From contig JAJXXS010000078.1 in the NCBI GenBank assembly GCA_021780975.1, positions 1 through 6,056 on the forward strand: 6,056 nt of DNA, given 5' to 3'. The position numbers and the translations under genes are program-made. Position 1 is the first letter of the stretch. Each line of letters begins with the position of its first letter. The DNA is from Pseudomonadota bacterium (lineage in GTDB: Bacteria > Pseudomonadota > Gammaproteobacteria > Burkholderiales > Thiobacillaceae). The notes under the pieces are model-generated. The model was not told the origin of the DNA, ran no database searches, and saw only the letters and a program-made list of their open reading frames with translations. Below are positions 1 to 5,524 of this stretch, in pieces.

Positions 1-2
1 TG

Positions 3-974
3 TTACTCAGCAAAGAATGGTTGCTTGCTCATGCGCGTGATCCGCTAGATGGGGTGGCACGTGTGTTCGCAGCCGTGATCGAATCCGCGGCACGGGGTGC
101 CATACAGCCGCCCAATCTTGGATTGGGCTTGACGCGGGAAAAATTTGTCGAGCTTCTGGAACGTTATTTTCCGGGCGCCGCGAAAACGATGTGCGGTGAG
201 GAGAGCGGACGCTGGGGCGAGGGCTGCGCACCGCTGCAAACGAGCGAATTCGATGATCTGGTTGCCCTGCTGCTGGAGCACCGCAGCGATGAGGGCGAAG
301 CCACCGAGTGGCTGGCGTACGCGCTCGCTAGCGGTTGCATGGGTGGCAATCATCTCTACCAGGACATGGGGCTGCCCGATCGGGAGGCCCTGTCCACCCT
401 TCTGCAAAGGCATTTCACGGCGCTGCATGAGAAGAATTCGGGGAACATGAAGTGGAAAAAGTTCTTCTACAAGCAGCTCTGCGACCGGGCGGAAGTCCGG
501 CTCTGCGCGGCGCCGACCTGCCAGGTGTGCCGCGACTACCAGAACTGCTTCGGGCCGGAGGATGAGAGCGGGCTCGGAGCCCTGGCGTCGGCTGCCAAGA
601 CCCGGGACGCGACGGGGTCGGAACCCACGCCGGGCTGGATGATCGATTTGCCCGAGGAATATCTGCCGGAGATCCAGGCGCCTCAGCGCTATGAAAGTTT
701 CGAGCAGCCGGACGTGCCGCGCGCCTACAAGATTCTGGGCTATGACCGCAAGGGTGAATGCTGCTATTACCTCCATCGCTACGCGTTGAACCGCGTTTTG
801 CTGGACGACGAGGACAACTTCTACGAAGAGGAAAGCTACTTCGAGGAAGTGAAGGCATGGCGGCTTTCCAGCGGTGTCTGGTTAAGCCGCAATGTGAGCG
901 TAGGCAGGGCGGGAGATTGCCTTGGCCGTAGCCTGCGCCCGGATTATGCGATTCTGCCTAGCCGACCGCGGTGA
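3..974 (+). CDS. nifQ: NifQ, molybdenum donor for FeMo-cofactor synthesis, 5'-partial, with C-terminal extension
   Basis: NifQ is a cytoplasmic Fe-S protein that supplies molybdenum for nitrogenase FeMo-cofactor assembly. The frame is open to the left edge (L-L-S-K-E-W precedes the TTG at 21), so the true start is probably outside the window. Numbering from the codon at 21, an N-terminal LLAHARDP-type segment is followed by GCMGGNHLYQDMGL (residues 105-118), the WKKFFYKQLC block (145-154), and the hallmark C-x4-C-x2-C-x5-C at Cys162, 167, 170 and 176, the presumed Mo-Fe-S cluster ligands. Family members usually end shortly after this motif, at around 170-200 residues. Here about 141 more residues follow, with a Gly/Ala/Thr-rich linker and then an acidic, aromatic segment (LDDEDNFYEEESYFEEV). 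I do not recognise a domain in that tail. The stop is TGA at 972-974. The rrf2-type gene starts 50 nt downstream and could be co-transcribed. The NifQ identity is secure; the role of the tail is unknown. Confidence 0.93.
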   Translation, partial: LLSKEWLLAHARDPLDGVARVFAAVIESAARGAIQPPNLGLGLTREKFVELLERYFPGAAKTMCGEESGRWGEGCAPLQTSEFDDLVALLLEHRSDEGEATEWLAYALASGCMGGNHLYQDMGLPDREALSTLLQRHFTALHEKNSGNMKWKKFFYKQLCDRAEVRLCAAPTCQVCRDYQNCFGPEDESGLGALASAAKTRDATGSEPTPGWMIDLPEEYLPEIQAPQRYESFEQPDVPRAYKILGYDRKGECCYYLHRYALNRVLLDDEDNFYEEESYFEEVKAWRLSSGVWLSRNVSVGRAGDCLGRSLRPDYAILPSRPR

Positions 975-1024
975 TCCGGTGAGGCTGAACTGGAACTTCG
1001 TCATACGCCGAGAAGGATGTGATC

Positions 1025-1513
1025 ATGCTCTTTTCCCGCACCAGCCAATATGCCGTCCAGGCATTGATTTACCTCGCCACCCAGCGCCGGGACAGGTTTG
1101 TCCTTACGCGCGAAATCGCCGAGAACCTGCGCATACCCACGGATTATTTGGGCAAGATCATGGGCACCATGAGCCGCGCCAAGTTGCTGCGTTCGTTGCG
1201 CGGGCGCAAGGGGGGGTACGTGCTGGATGCCGGCGCGGAAGGGACCGACATGCTGCAGGTGCTGCTCTTGATGGAAGGCAGAAAATACACCGAGGATTGC
1301 TTCCTGGGATTCAAGGCCTGTGCTGACGAGACTGCATGCCCCATGCATGGCGAATGGAAGCCGATCAAGGAAGGTATCGTGGCCTGTTTGCGCGAACAGA
1401 GCATCGGGGCTCTGGCAGCCGGCGTTAAGCGGGGGGATTACCGCTTGACGGACCTTCCGTTGCGCGTTTCCGACCTGCCCGCCTGGCCGGGCAGAGGGCG
1501 CAGAAAACAATGA
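1025..1513 (+). CDS. Rrf2-family transcriptional regulator with IscR-like Fe-S ligand set
   Basis: A 162-residue winged-helix regulator of the Rrf2 family (IscR, NsrR, RirA relatives). The N-terminus (MLFSRTSQYAVQALIYLA) is the typical first helix, followed by a helix-turn-helix (about 28-55) and an RGRKGGY wing (59-65). The C-terminal half has Cys92, Cys99 and Cys105 plus His108 in CPMH. This is close to the IscR arrangement (Cys92, Cys98, Cys104, His107), so a [2Fe-2S] cluster is a fair inference; the first spacing is one residue longer. Start choice: ATG 1025 has AGAAGG (1011-1016) eight bases upstream, whereas the in-frame GTG at 1019 would leave only two bases. It lies between nifQ and modE, 50 nt after the first and 63 nt before the second. 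The signal (Fe-S status, oxygen, NO) and the regulated genes cannot be read from the sequence. The protein ends in a basic tail (GRGRRKQ). Confidence 0.9.
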   Translation: MLFSRTSQYAVQALIYLATQRRDRFVLTREIAENLRIPTDYLGKIMGTMSRAKLLRSLRGRKGGYVLDAGAEGTDMLQVLLLMEGRKYTEDCFLGFKACADETACPMHGEWKPIKEGIVACLREQSIGALAAGVKRGDYRLTDLPLRVSDLPAWPGRGRRKQ

Positions 1514-1524
1514 CGAGCCATTTT

Positions 1525-1554
1525 TTGCCTACCGATATAGACTTTTGCTACATA
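1525..1554 (+). promoter_or_regulatory. Candidate sigma70 promoter of the mod operon
   Basis: A possible -35 element TTGCCT (1525-1530) and -10 element TACATA (1549-1554) are separated by 18 bp, which would start transcription near 1561. The ModE operator covers the spacer and the -10 element, the geometry expected for repression by occlusion. The leader before modE would be very short. The -10 match is moderate, so this is a prediction supported mainly by its overlap with the operator. Confidence 0.45.
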
Positions 1555-1557
1555 ACG
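1533..1557. promoter_or_regulatory. ModE-binding operator (ModE box)
   Basis: An imperfect inverted repeat: left half CGATATAG (1533-1540), right half CTACATAACG (1548-1557). The outer six bases of each arm fit CG(A/T)TAT read inward. The right arm CTACATAACG is identical to the right arm of the E. coli modABCD operator as I remember it, and the spacing is within about one base of it. It sits 19 nt before the modE ATG, so it most likely mediates molybdate-dependent autorepression of the modE-modABC operon. The match was made by eye and not scored with a matrix. Confidence 0.82.
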
Positions 1558-1576
1558 AAGGAAGGCGTGCTTGATC

Positions 1577-2380
1577 ATGACCAGGAAATCGTCTCCGGCC
1601 CGCACCACCCTTGGGCTTGCGACCTCCCAGCATGGTCGGCGTGCCAAGGGACGCATCGAACTGCTGGAAGGCATCGCCGAGACGGGCTCGATTGCCGCGG
1701 CAGCGAAGGCGCAGGGGCTTTCCTACAAGGCGGCCTGGGAGGCCGTGGAGGCGATGAACAATCTGTCCTGCGAGTCCCTGGTCGAGCGGGCCGCTGGCGG
1801 CAGGCATGGTGGCGGCACGGCGCTCACCATGCGCGGCCGGGAAGTGGTGGCGGGGTTCCGCCGCATGGAGGACCTCTATCGCCGGTTCCTCGCTGCCATG
1901 CAGGCCGGAGGAGAGTTCGACGAATTTTTGCAGTCGCTCTGGAGGTTCAACATGCGTACCAGCGCCCGCAACGAGTTTCTGGGCAGGGTCAGCGCGGTCA
2001 AAACGGGTGCCGTGAACGACGAGGTGCACCTGAGCATAGGCGCCGGCATTGAACTGGTGGCCATCATCACCCATGAAAGCACGCTCAACCTCGGGCTCAG
2101 GAAAGGCAGCGAGGCCTATGCGCTCATCAAGGCTCCCTGGGTCATCCTCACCGGCGCCGACGACACGCTCAAGACCAGCGCCCGCAACCGGCTGTGCGGC
2201 ATCGTCAGCGGTTGCCAGGAAGGCGCGGTCAACGCCGAAGTGGTGATCGATCTGGGCGGCGGCAAGAGCATTGCGGCCATCGTCACGAACGAGAGCATCA
2301 AAAGCCTGGGTCTAGCGCCGGGGGTTGCCGCCTGCGCCCTCATCAAGGCTTCCCACATCATTCTTGCCGTTGCCGGCTGA
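1577..2380 (+). CDS. modE: ModE, molybdate-responsive transcriptional regulator
   Basis: A 267-residue full-length ModE (E. coli ModE is 262 residues). The N-terminal winged helix covers about residues 25-95, with the characteristic ETGSIAAAAKAQGLSYKAAW helix-turn-helix, then NNLSCESLVERA and a Gly-rich wing (GGRHGGG) before TALTMRGREVV. Two Mop/TOBE domains follow, at about 128-193 and 200-265. Each opens with TSARN and contains GAVN(D/A)EV and ALIKA, and together they form the molybdate-binding half. In this family the Mo-bound dimer binds the operator and represses uptake genes, sometimes activating molybdoenzyme genes. Start: ATG 1577 is preferred. The in-frame TTG at 1571 is an alternative because AGGA (1559-1562) is eight bases before it, while the nearest AAGG (1562-1565) lies 11 bases before the ATG. 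modA follows after 24 nt, and the ModE box upstream implies autoregulation. Confidence 0.95.
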   Translation: MTRKSSPARTTLGLATSQHGRRAKGRIELLEGIAETGSIAAAAKAQGLSYKAAWEAVEAMNNLSCESLVERAAGGRHGGGTALTMRGREVVAGFRRMEDLYRRFLAAMQAGGEFDEFLQSLWRFNMRTSARNEFLGRVSAVKTGAVNDEVHLSIGAGIELVAIITHESTLNLGLRKGSEAYALIKAPWVILTGADDTLKTSARNRLCGIVSGCQEGAVNAEVVIDLGGGKSIAAIVTNESIKSLGLAPGVAACALIKASHIILAVAG

Positions 2381-2389
2381 TTTCCGTCC

Positions 2390-2395
2390 AAGGAG
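2390..2395 (+). promoter_or_regulatory. Strong ribosome binding site for modA
   Basis: AAGGAG lies nine bases before the modA ATG, in the 24-nt gap after modE. It is the best Shine-Dalgarno match in the operon, which fits the need for more binding protein than regulator or membrane subunits. modB, by contrast, has almost none. Confidence 0.75.
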
Positions 2396-2404
2396 AAAAG
2401 ACTT

Positions 2405-3154
2405 ATGAAACTTTCGTGTTGGCTTCTGTTCTTCACGCTGGCTGTGAGTGCCGGCCTGGCGCGCGCCGCTGAAGTCCAGGTCGCCGTTGCGGCCAATTTC
2501 GCGGCTCCCATGAAGAAAATCGCGGCGGAGTTCGAGCGCGCCACCGGCGACAAAGTGGCGATGTCGCTGGGTTCAAGCGGAAATTTCTACGCCCAGATCA
2601 GGAACGGCGCGCCTTATGAAGTCTTCCTGTCGGCCGACGCCAGCACCCCTGCCAAATTGGAACGGGAAGGCCTGGCCGTGCCCGGCAGCCGCTACACCTA
2701 TGCCATCGGCAAACTGGTGCTATGGTCCGCCAACCCGGCAGTCGTGGATGCCAGCGGCGCTGTGTTGAAAACAGGCGATTTCGCGCACCTCGCGATTGCC
2801 AAACCCGAGCTTGCCCCCTACGGCGCCGCGGCCCTGGAGACTCTGCGCAAACTCGGATTGCTGGCGACCCTGACCCCCAAACTGGTGCAAGGGCAGAACA
2901 TCGCCCAGACCTACCAGTTCGTCGCCAGCGGCAACGCCCAACTGGGCTTCGTCGCCCTCTCGCAAGCGTATGAAGGAGGCAAACTCAAATCCGGATCCGC
3001 CTGGATCGTCCCCGCCGACCTCTACCACCCGATCCGCCAGGACGCGGTATTGCTGAAGCCGGGCGCCGCCAACCCGGCAGCCCACGCGCTGATGCGGTTT
3101 CTCAAGGGCGCCCAGGCCCGCGCCGTGATCCAGGACTACGGCTACGGTCTGTAG
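2405..3154 (+). CDS. modA: ModA, periplasmic molybdate-binding protein
   Basis: The solute-binding component of the ModABC molybdate importer, 249 residues, the usual family length. The N-terminus has one Lys, a hydrophobic core (residues 5-18) and an ALARA-type ending, indicating a Sec signal peptide probably cleaved after Ala21, before AEVQVAVAANF. Cys5 is too early and lacks a lipobox, so a soluble periplasmic protein is expected. Family landmarks are AVAANFAAPM (27-36), SLGSSGNFYAQI (54-65), YEVFLSADAS (71-80), KPELAPYGAAA (133-143), GQNIAQTYQFVASGNAQLGFV (starting at 163) and the C-terminal RFLKGAQARAVIQDYGYG. The ANF form of the first loop resembles the group that includes Azotobacter vinelandii ModA2 more than E. 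coli ModA. By analogy Asn31, Ser58 and Tyr139 would contribute to the oxyanion site; this assignment is from memory of the family. modB starts 6 nt after the stop. Confidence 0.96.
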   Translation: MKLSCWLLFFTLAVSAGLARAAEVQVAVAANFAAPMKKIAAEFERATGDKVAMSLGSSGNFYAQIRNGAPYEVFLSADASTPAKLEREGLAVPGSRYTYAIGKLVLWSANPAVVDASGAVLKTGDFAHLAIAKPELAPYGAAALETLRKLGLLATLTPKLVQGQNIAQTYQFVASGNAQLGFVALSQAYEGGKLKSGSAWIVPADLYHPIRQDAVLLKPGAANPAAHALMRFLKGAQARAVIQDYGYGL

Positions 3155-3160
3155 GCCCCC

Positions 3161-3835
3161 ATGGTCGGCCAGCCCGAACTCCTCGCGCTGTGGGTGACGC
3201 TCAAGCTCGCCAGCCTCACCACGGTCTTGCTGCTGCTCATCGGCACCCCCATCGCCTGGTGGCTGGCGCGCACCCGCTCGGGCCTGAAGGGGCTGGTCGG
3301 CGCCGTCGTGGCGCTGCCGCTGGTGCTGCCACCCACCGTACTGGGTTTCTACCTGCTCCTGGCCATGGGTCCGGCCGGCCCCATCGGCCACCTGACCGAC
3401 GCCTTGGGTCTGGGCACCCTGCCGTTCACCTTCGCCGGCCTGGTGGTCGCCTCCACCTTCTACTCTCTGCCTTTCGTCGTGCAGCCCTTGCAGAACGCCT
3501 TCCAGGCCATCGGCGAGCGGCCCCTGGAAGCCGCCGCCACCTTGCGCGCCGCGCCCCTGGACGCCTTCTTCAGCGTGGCGCTTCCGCTGGCGCGGCCCGG
3601 CTACCTCACCGCCGCGGTGCTGGGCTTCGCCCACACGGTGGGTGAATTCGGCGTGGTGCTGATGATCGGCGGCGACATTCCTGGGCAGACCCGCGTGCTG
3701 TCCGTGCTCATCTACGACCAGGTCGAGGCCGGCGCCTACGCCCGCGCTCACTGGCTGGCCGCCGGCCTGGTGGTGTTCGCCTTTCTGGTGCTCCTGGCAC
3801 TGTACCGCTTCAACCCCGCGCGCCAAGAACGATGA
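3161..3835 (+). CDS. modB: ModB, molybdate ABC transporter permease
   Basis: An inner-membrane permease of 224 residues. Hydrophobic segments lie at about residues 8-35, 45-68, 88-112, 134-165 and 190-215. The conserved ALPLVLPPTVLGFYLL stretch (51-66) is diagnostic for ModB/CysTW-type permeases. The cytoplasmic coupling loop (EAA motif) begins at EAAATLRAAPLDAF (123-136) and runs to the LPLARPG turn; this is where ModC docks. GEFGVVLMIGGDIPGQTR (161-178) is another typical ModB block. The start ATG is only 6 nt after the modA stop and has no clear Shine-Dalgarno sequence, so translation probably depends on ribosomes finishing modA. The stop overlaps the modC start by 4 nt. Residues 31-38 (IAWWLART) are encoded by DNA that recurs near the right end of the window. 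Confidence 0.96.
   Translation: MVGQPELLALWVTLKLASLTTVLLLLIGTPIAWWLARTRSGLKGLVGAVVALPLVLPPTVLGFYLLLAMGPAGPIGHLTDALGLGTLPFTFAGLVVASTFYSLPFVVQPLQNAFQAIGERPLEAAATLRAAPLDAFFSVALPLARPGYLTAAVLGFAHTVGEFGVVLMIGGDIPGQTRVLSVLIYDQVEAGAYARAHWLAAGLVVFAFLVLLALYRFNPARQER
3249..3275 (+). repeat. Direct repeat copy 1, within modB
   Basis: This 27-nt stretch encodes part of the first membrane region of ModB (IAWWLART). It matches 5991-6017 at 26 of 27 positions, with the last 22 bases identical (3254-3275). The single difference is a silent C/T in the Ile codon. Both copies are in coding frame and encode the same peptide. Confidence 0.8.
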
Positions 3836-4908
3836 GCCTCGTCGCCCGCTTCCAAGTCGCCTATCCCGGCTATGCCCTGGAGGCCGACCTGAACCTGCCC
3901 GGGCGGGGCGTGAGCGCCCTGTTCGGTCCCTCCGGCTCGGGCAAATCCACCCTGTTGCGCTGCGTGGCCGGGCTCACCCGCGCGCCCGGCGGCTACCTGG
4001 AAGTCAATGGCCAGATCTGGCAGGACGAGGCGCGTGGCCTCTTCCTGCCGCCGCATCGGCGCGCTCTGGGCTATGTCTTCCAGGAGGCGAGCCTGTTTTC
4101 CCATCTGTCGGTCAAGCGCAACCTCGACTACGGCTGGAAGCGCATCGCTCCGGCGCAGCGCCGGGTGGAGCGCGAGCATATCCTCGAACTGCTGGGGATG
4201 GCTCCGCTGCTGGAGCGCAAGCCCGACCACCTCTCCGGCGGCGAGCGCCAGCGCGTGGCCATCGCCCGGGCACTTCTGACCAGCCCGAAGCTCCTGCTCA
4301 TGGACGAGCCGCTCTCGGCGCTGGACCATGCACGCAAGCAGGAGATCCTGCCCTACCTGGAGCGCCTGCATGACGAACTGGAGATTCCGCTGGTCTACGT
4401 CAGCCATGCGCCGGACGAAGTGGCCCGCCTCGCGGACCACCTGGTGGTGCTGGAGGAGGGCAGGGTGCTGGCCAGCGGCCCGCTCACCGAGACCCTGGCG
4501 CGCCTGGACCTGCCCATCCGCCTGGGCGAGGATGCCGGGGTGGTGCTGGCAGGCCGGATAGCCGAGCGCGATGCGGCCTGGCATCTGGCGCGTGTGGATT
4601 TCGGCGGCGGCAGTCTGTGGGTGCGCGATGCCGGACTGCCCCTGGGCCGCGAGGTGCGCGTGCGCATCCTGGCGCGTGACGTGAGCCTGGCGCTGCAGGC
4701 GCATCAAGGCACCAGCATTCTCAACATGCTGCCGGCGCGCGTCGAGGAGCTGGCCGAGGACGCGCATCCGGCGCTCGCCCTGGCGCGCCTGGACGTGGGC
4801 GGCGCCCCGCTCGTGGCGCGCCTGACCCGCCGCTCGGTCGCCACCCTCGCGCTCGCCCCGGGCCAGAGGCTCTGGGCTCAGATCAAGGCTGTGGCGCTGA
4901 TAGGATAG
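3832..4908 (+). CDS. modC: ModC, molybdate ABC transporter ATP-binding protein
   Basis: The ATPase that drives ModB, 358 residues, normal for ModC. Walker A is GPSGSGKST (32-40), the Q-loop is Gln84 in YVFQEASLF, the ABC signature is LSGGERQR (134-141), Walker B is LLLMDEP (154-160) followed by the SALD D-loop, and the switch His is His192 in YVSHAPDE. All catalytic elements are present. The C-terminal part ends in a Mop/TOBE domain (about 293-356, beginning GTSILNMLPARVEEL), which in ModC can bind molybdate and mediate trans-inhibition. The ATG overlaps the modB stop (ATGA), showing tight translational coupling. The next gene begins 7 nt after the TAG stop. Confidence 0.97.
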   Translation: MSLVARFQVAYPGYALEADLNLPGRGVSALFGPSGSGKSTLLRCVAGLTRAPGGYLEVNGQIWQDEARGLFLPPHRRALGYVFQEASLFSHLSVKRNLDYGWKRIAPAQRRVEREHILELLGMAPLLERKPDHLSGGERQRVAIARALLTSPKLLLMDEPLSALDHARKQEILPYLERLHDELEIPLVYVSHAPDEVARLADHLVVLEEGRVLASGPLTETLARLDLPIRLGEDAGVVLAGRIAERDAAWHLARVDFGGGSLWVRDAGLPLGREVRVRILARDVSLALQAHQGTSILNMLPARVEELAEDAHPALALARLDVGGAPLVARLTRRSVATLALAPGQRLWAQIKAVALIG

Positions 4909-4915
4909 GGGCCGC

Positions 4916-5371
4916 ATGGATTCCTCCCACATCGATTTCGCTACCGCAGCGGACCTGCCAGCCATGGCGACGCTTCTGGGGGAGCTTTTCTCATCGGAAA
5001 GCGATTTCTCTGCGGACCGCGACAAGCAGATGGCGGGCCTTAAGCTCATCCTCGAAAACCCGGCCTCGGGGAGGCTTTTCGTGCTGCGTGTGAACGGGGA
5101 GGTGGGGGGCATGGCCAATGCGCTGTTCACGATCAGCACCGCCGCAGGCGGCCGCGTCGTGCTGCTGGAAGACGTCATCGTGCGCGCCGGGTTGCGCGGC
5201 CAGGGCCACGGCCGGCGCCTGGTGCGGCGAGTGATGGATTGGGCGCAGTCCGAAGGAGCCACGCGCGTCACCTTGCTGACGGATGCGGACAATGCCGCGG
5301 CCCTGGCGTTCTATGGGCGTCTGGGCTTTGCGCCTTCGGGCATGAGGGTATTGAGGTGCGTCCTAGGCTAG
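4916..5371 (+). CDS. GNAT-family N-acetyltransferase
   Basis: A complete 151-residue GNAT-fold acetyltransferase. The acetyl-CoA pyrophosphate-binding loop (motif A) is RGQGHG at residues 94-99, preceded by the LLEDVIVR strand and followed by a helix (RRLVRRVMDWAQSEG). Motif B is visible as DADNAAALAFYGRLGF (123-138), with Asn126 and Tyr133 in the positions usual for the family; Tyr133 would be the general acid. The acceptor substrate is not predictable; small molecules and protein N-termini are both possible. It starts 7 nt after modC, with AGGA (4902-4905) about ten bases ahead of the ATG, and so is probably the last cistron of the mod operon. No terminator was seen between modC and this gene. 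A direct role in molybdate metabolism is not implied by the sequence itself. Confidence 0.9.
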   Translation: MDSSHIDFATAADLPAMATLLGELFSSESDFSADRDKQMAGLKLILENPASGRLFVLRVNGEVGGMANALFTISTAAGGRVVLLEDVIVRAGLRGQGHGRRLVRRVMDWAQSEGATRVTLLTDADNAAALAFYGRLGFAPSGMRVLRCVLG

Positions 5372-5524
5372 GTGCGCGGCGTCCGGAACTCTGGGGACAG
5401 CTGCCGGCAAACGGGGGCATGAGCTCGGGCCGGTCGCGATATGCGTTCGGCACTCTTCTTGCTGACTGGTAAATACGGGGAATCCGGAGTGACTTTCGTC
5501 GGCAACATGACAAGGGATGTGGAC
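5372..5524. other. Intergenic region between the GNAT gene and the flavoprotein gene
   Basis: This 153-nt gap is the longest non-coding stretch in the window. I see no convincing coding frame and no hairpin followed by a T-run that would end the mod operon. Its one notable element is the sigma54-type candidate at 5448-5463. The frame of the downstream gene stays open through much of this gap, with alternative starts GTG 5489 and ATG 5507, but nothing supports their use. Confidence 0.6.
5448..5463 (+). promoter_or_regulatory. Candidate sigma54 (RpoN) promoter
   Basis: The sequence CGGCACTCTTCTTGCT fits the -24/-12 pattern: GG at 5449-5450 and GC at 5461-5462 with the required 10 bases between. 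It matches 10 of the 12 specified positions of TGGCACR-N4-TTGCW; the first T and the purine after GGCAC are not met. A transcript would start near 5474, about 50 nt before the flavoprotein ATG. Sigma54 control is common near nif genes, but no NifA site (TGT-N10-ACA) was found in this gap by eye. Confidence 0.4.

Noticed and set aside
55..70. TGGCACG followed by TTCGCA, resembling a sigma54 promoter
   Set aside because: The spacing between GG and GC is 11, not 10, and the site lies inside nifQ coding sequence.
1475..1494. Hairpin CTGCCCG / CGGGCAG with a 6-nt loop, near the end of the rrf2 gene, with a T6 run at 1521-1526
   Set aside because: The T-run lies 26 nt beyond the stem and the hairpin is inside coding sequence, so it does not form an intrinsic terminator.
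2720..3826. 368-codon minus-strand open frame opposite modA and modB
   Set aside because: Its composition is Gly/Gln/His-rich low-complexity, with no domain and no ribosome binding site; it is a shadow of modA/modB.
3748..5292. Long 514-codon open frame on the minus strand
   Set aside because: It is antisense to modC and the GNAT gene, which have full motif support. Its translation is Arg/Gln/Ala-rich with no recognisable domain, as expected for the shadow of GC-rich codons.
5239..5472. 77-codon + strand frame spanning the GNAT end and the intergenic gap
   Set aside because: More than half overlaps the GNAT gene out of frame, and there is no clear ribosome binding site or protein-like pattern.
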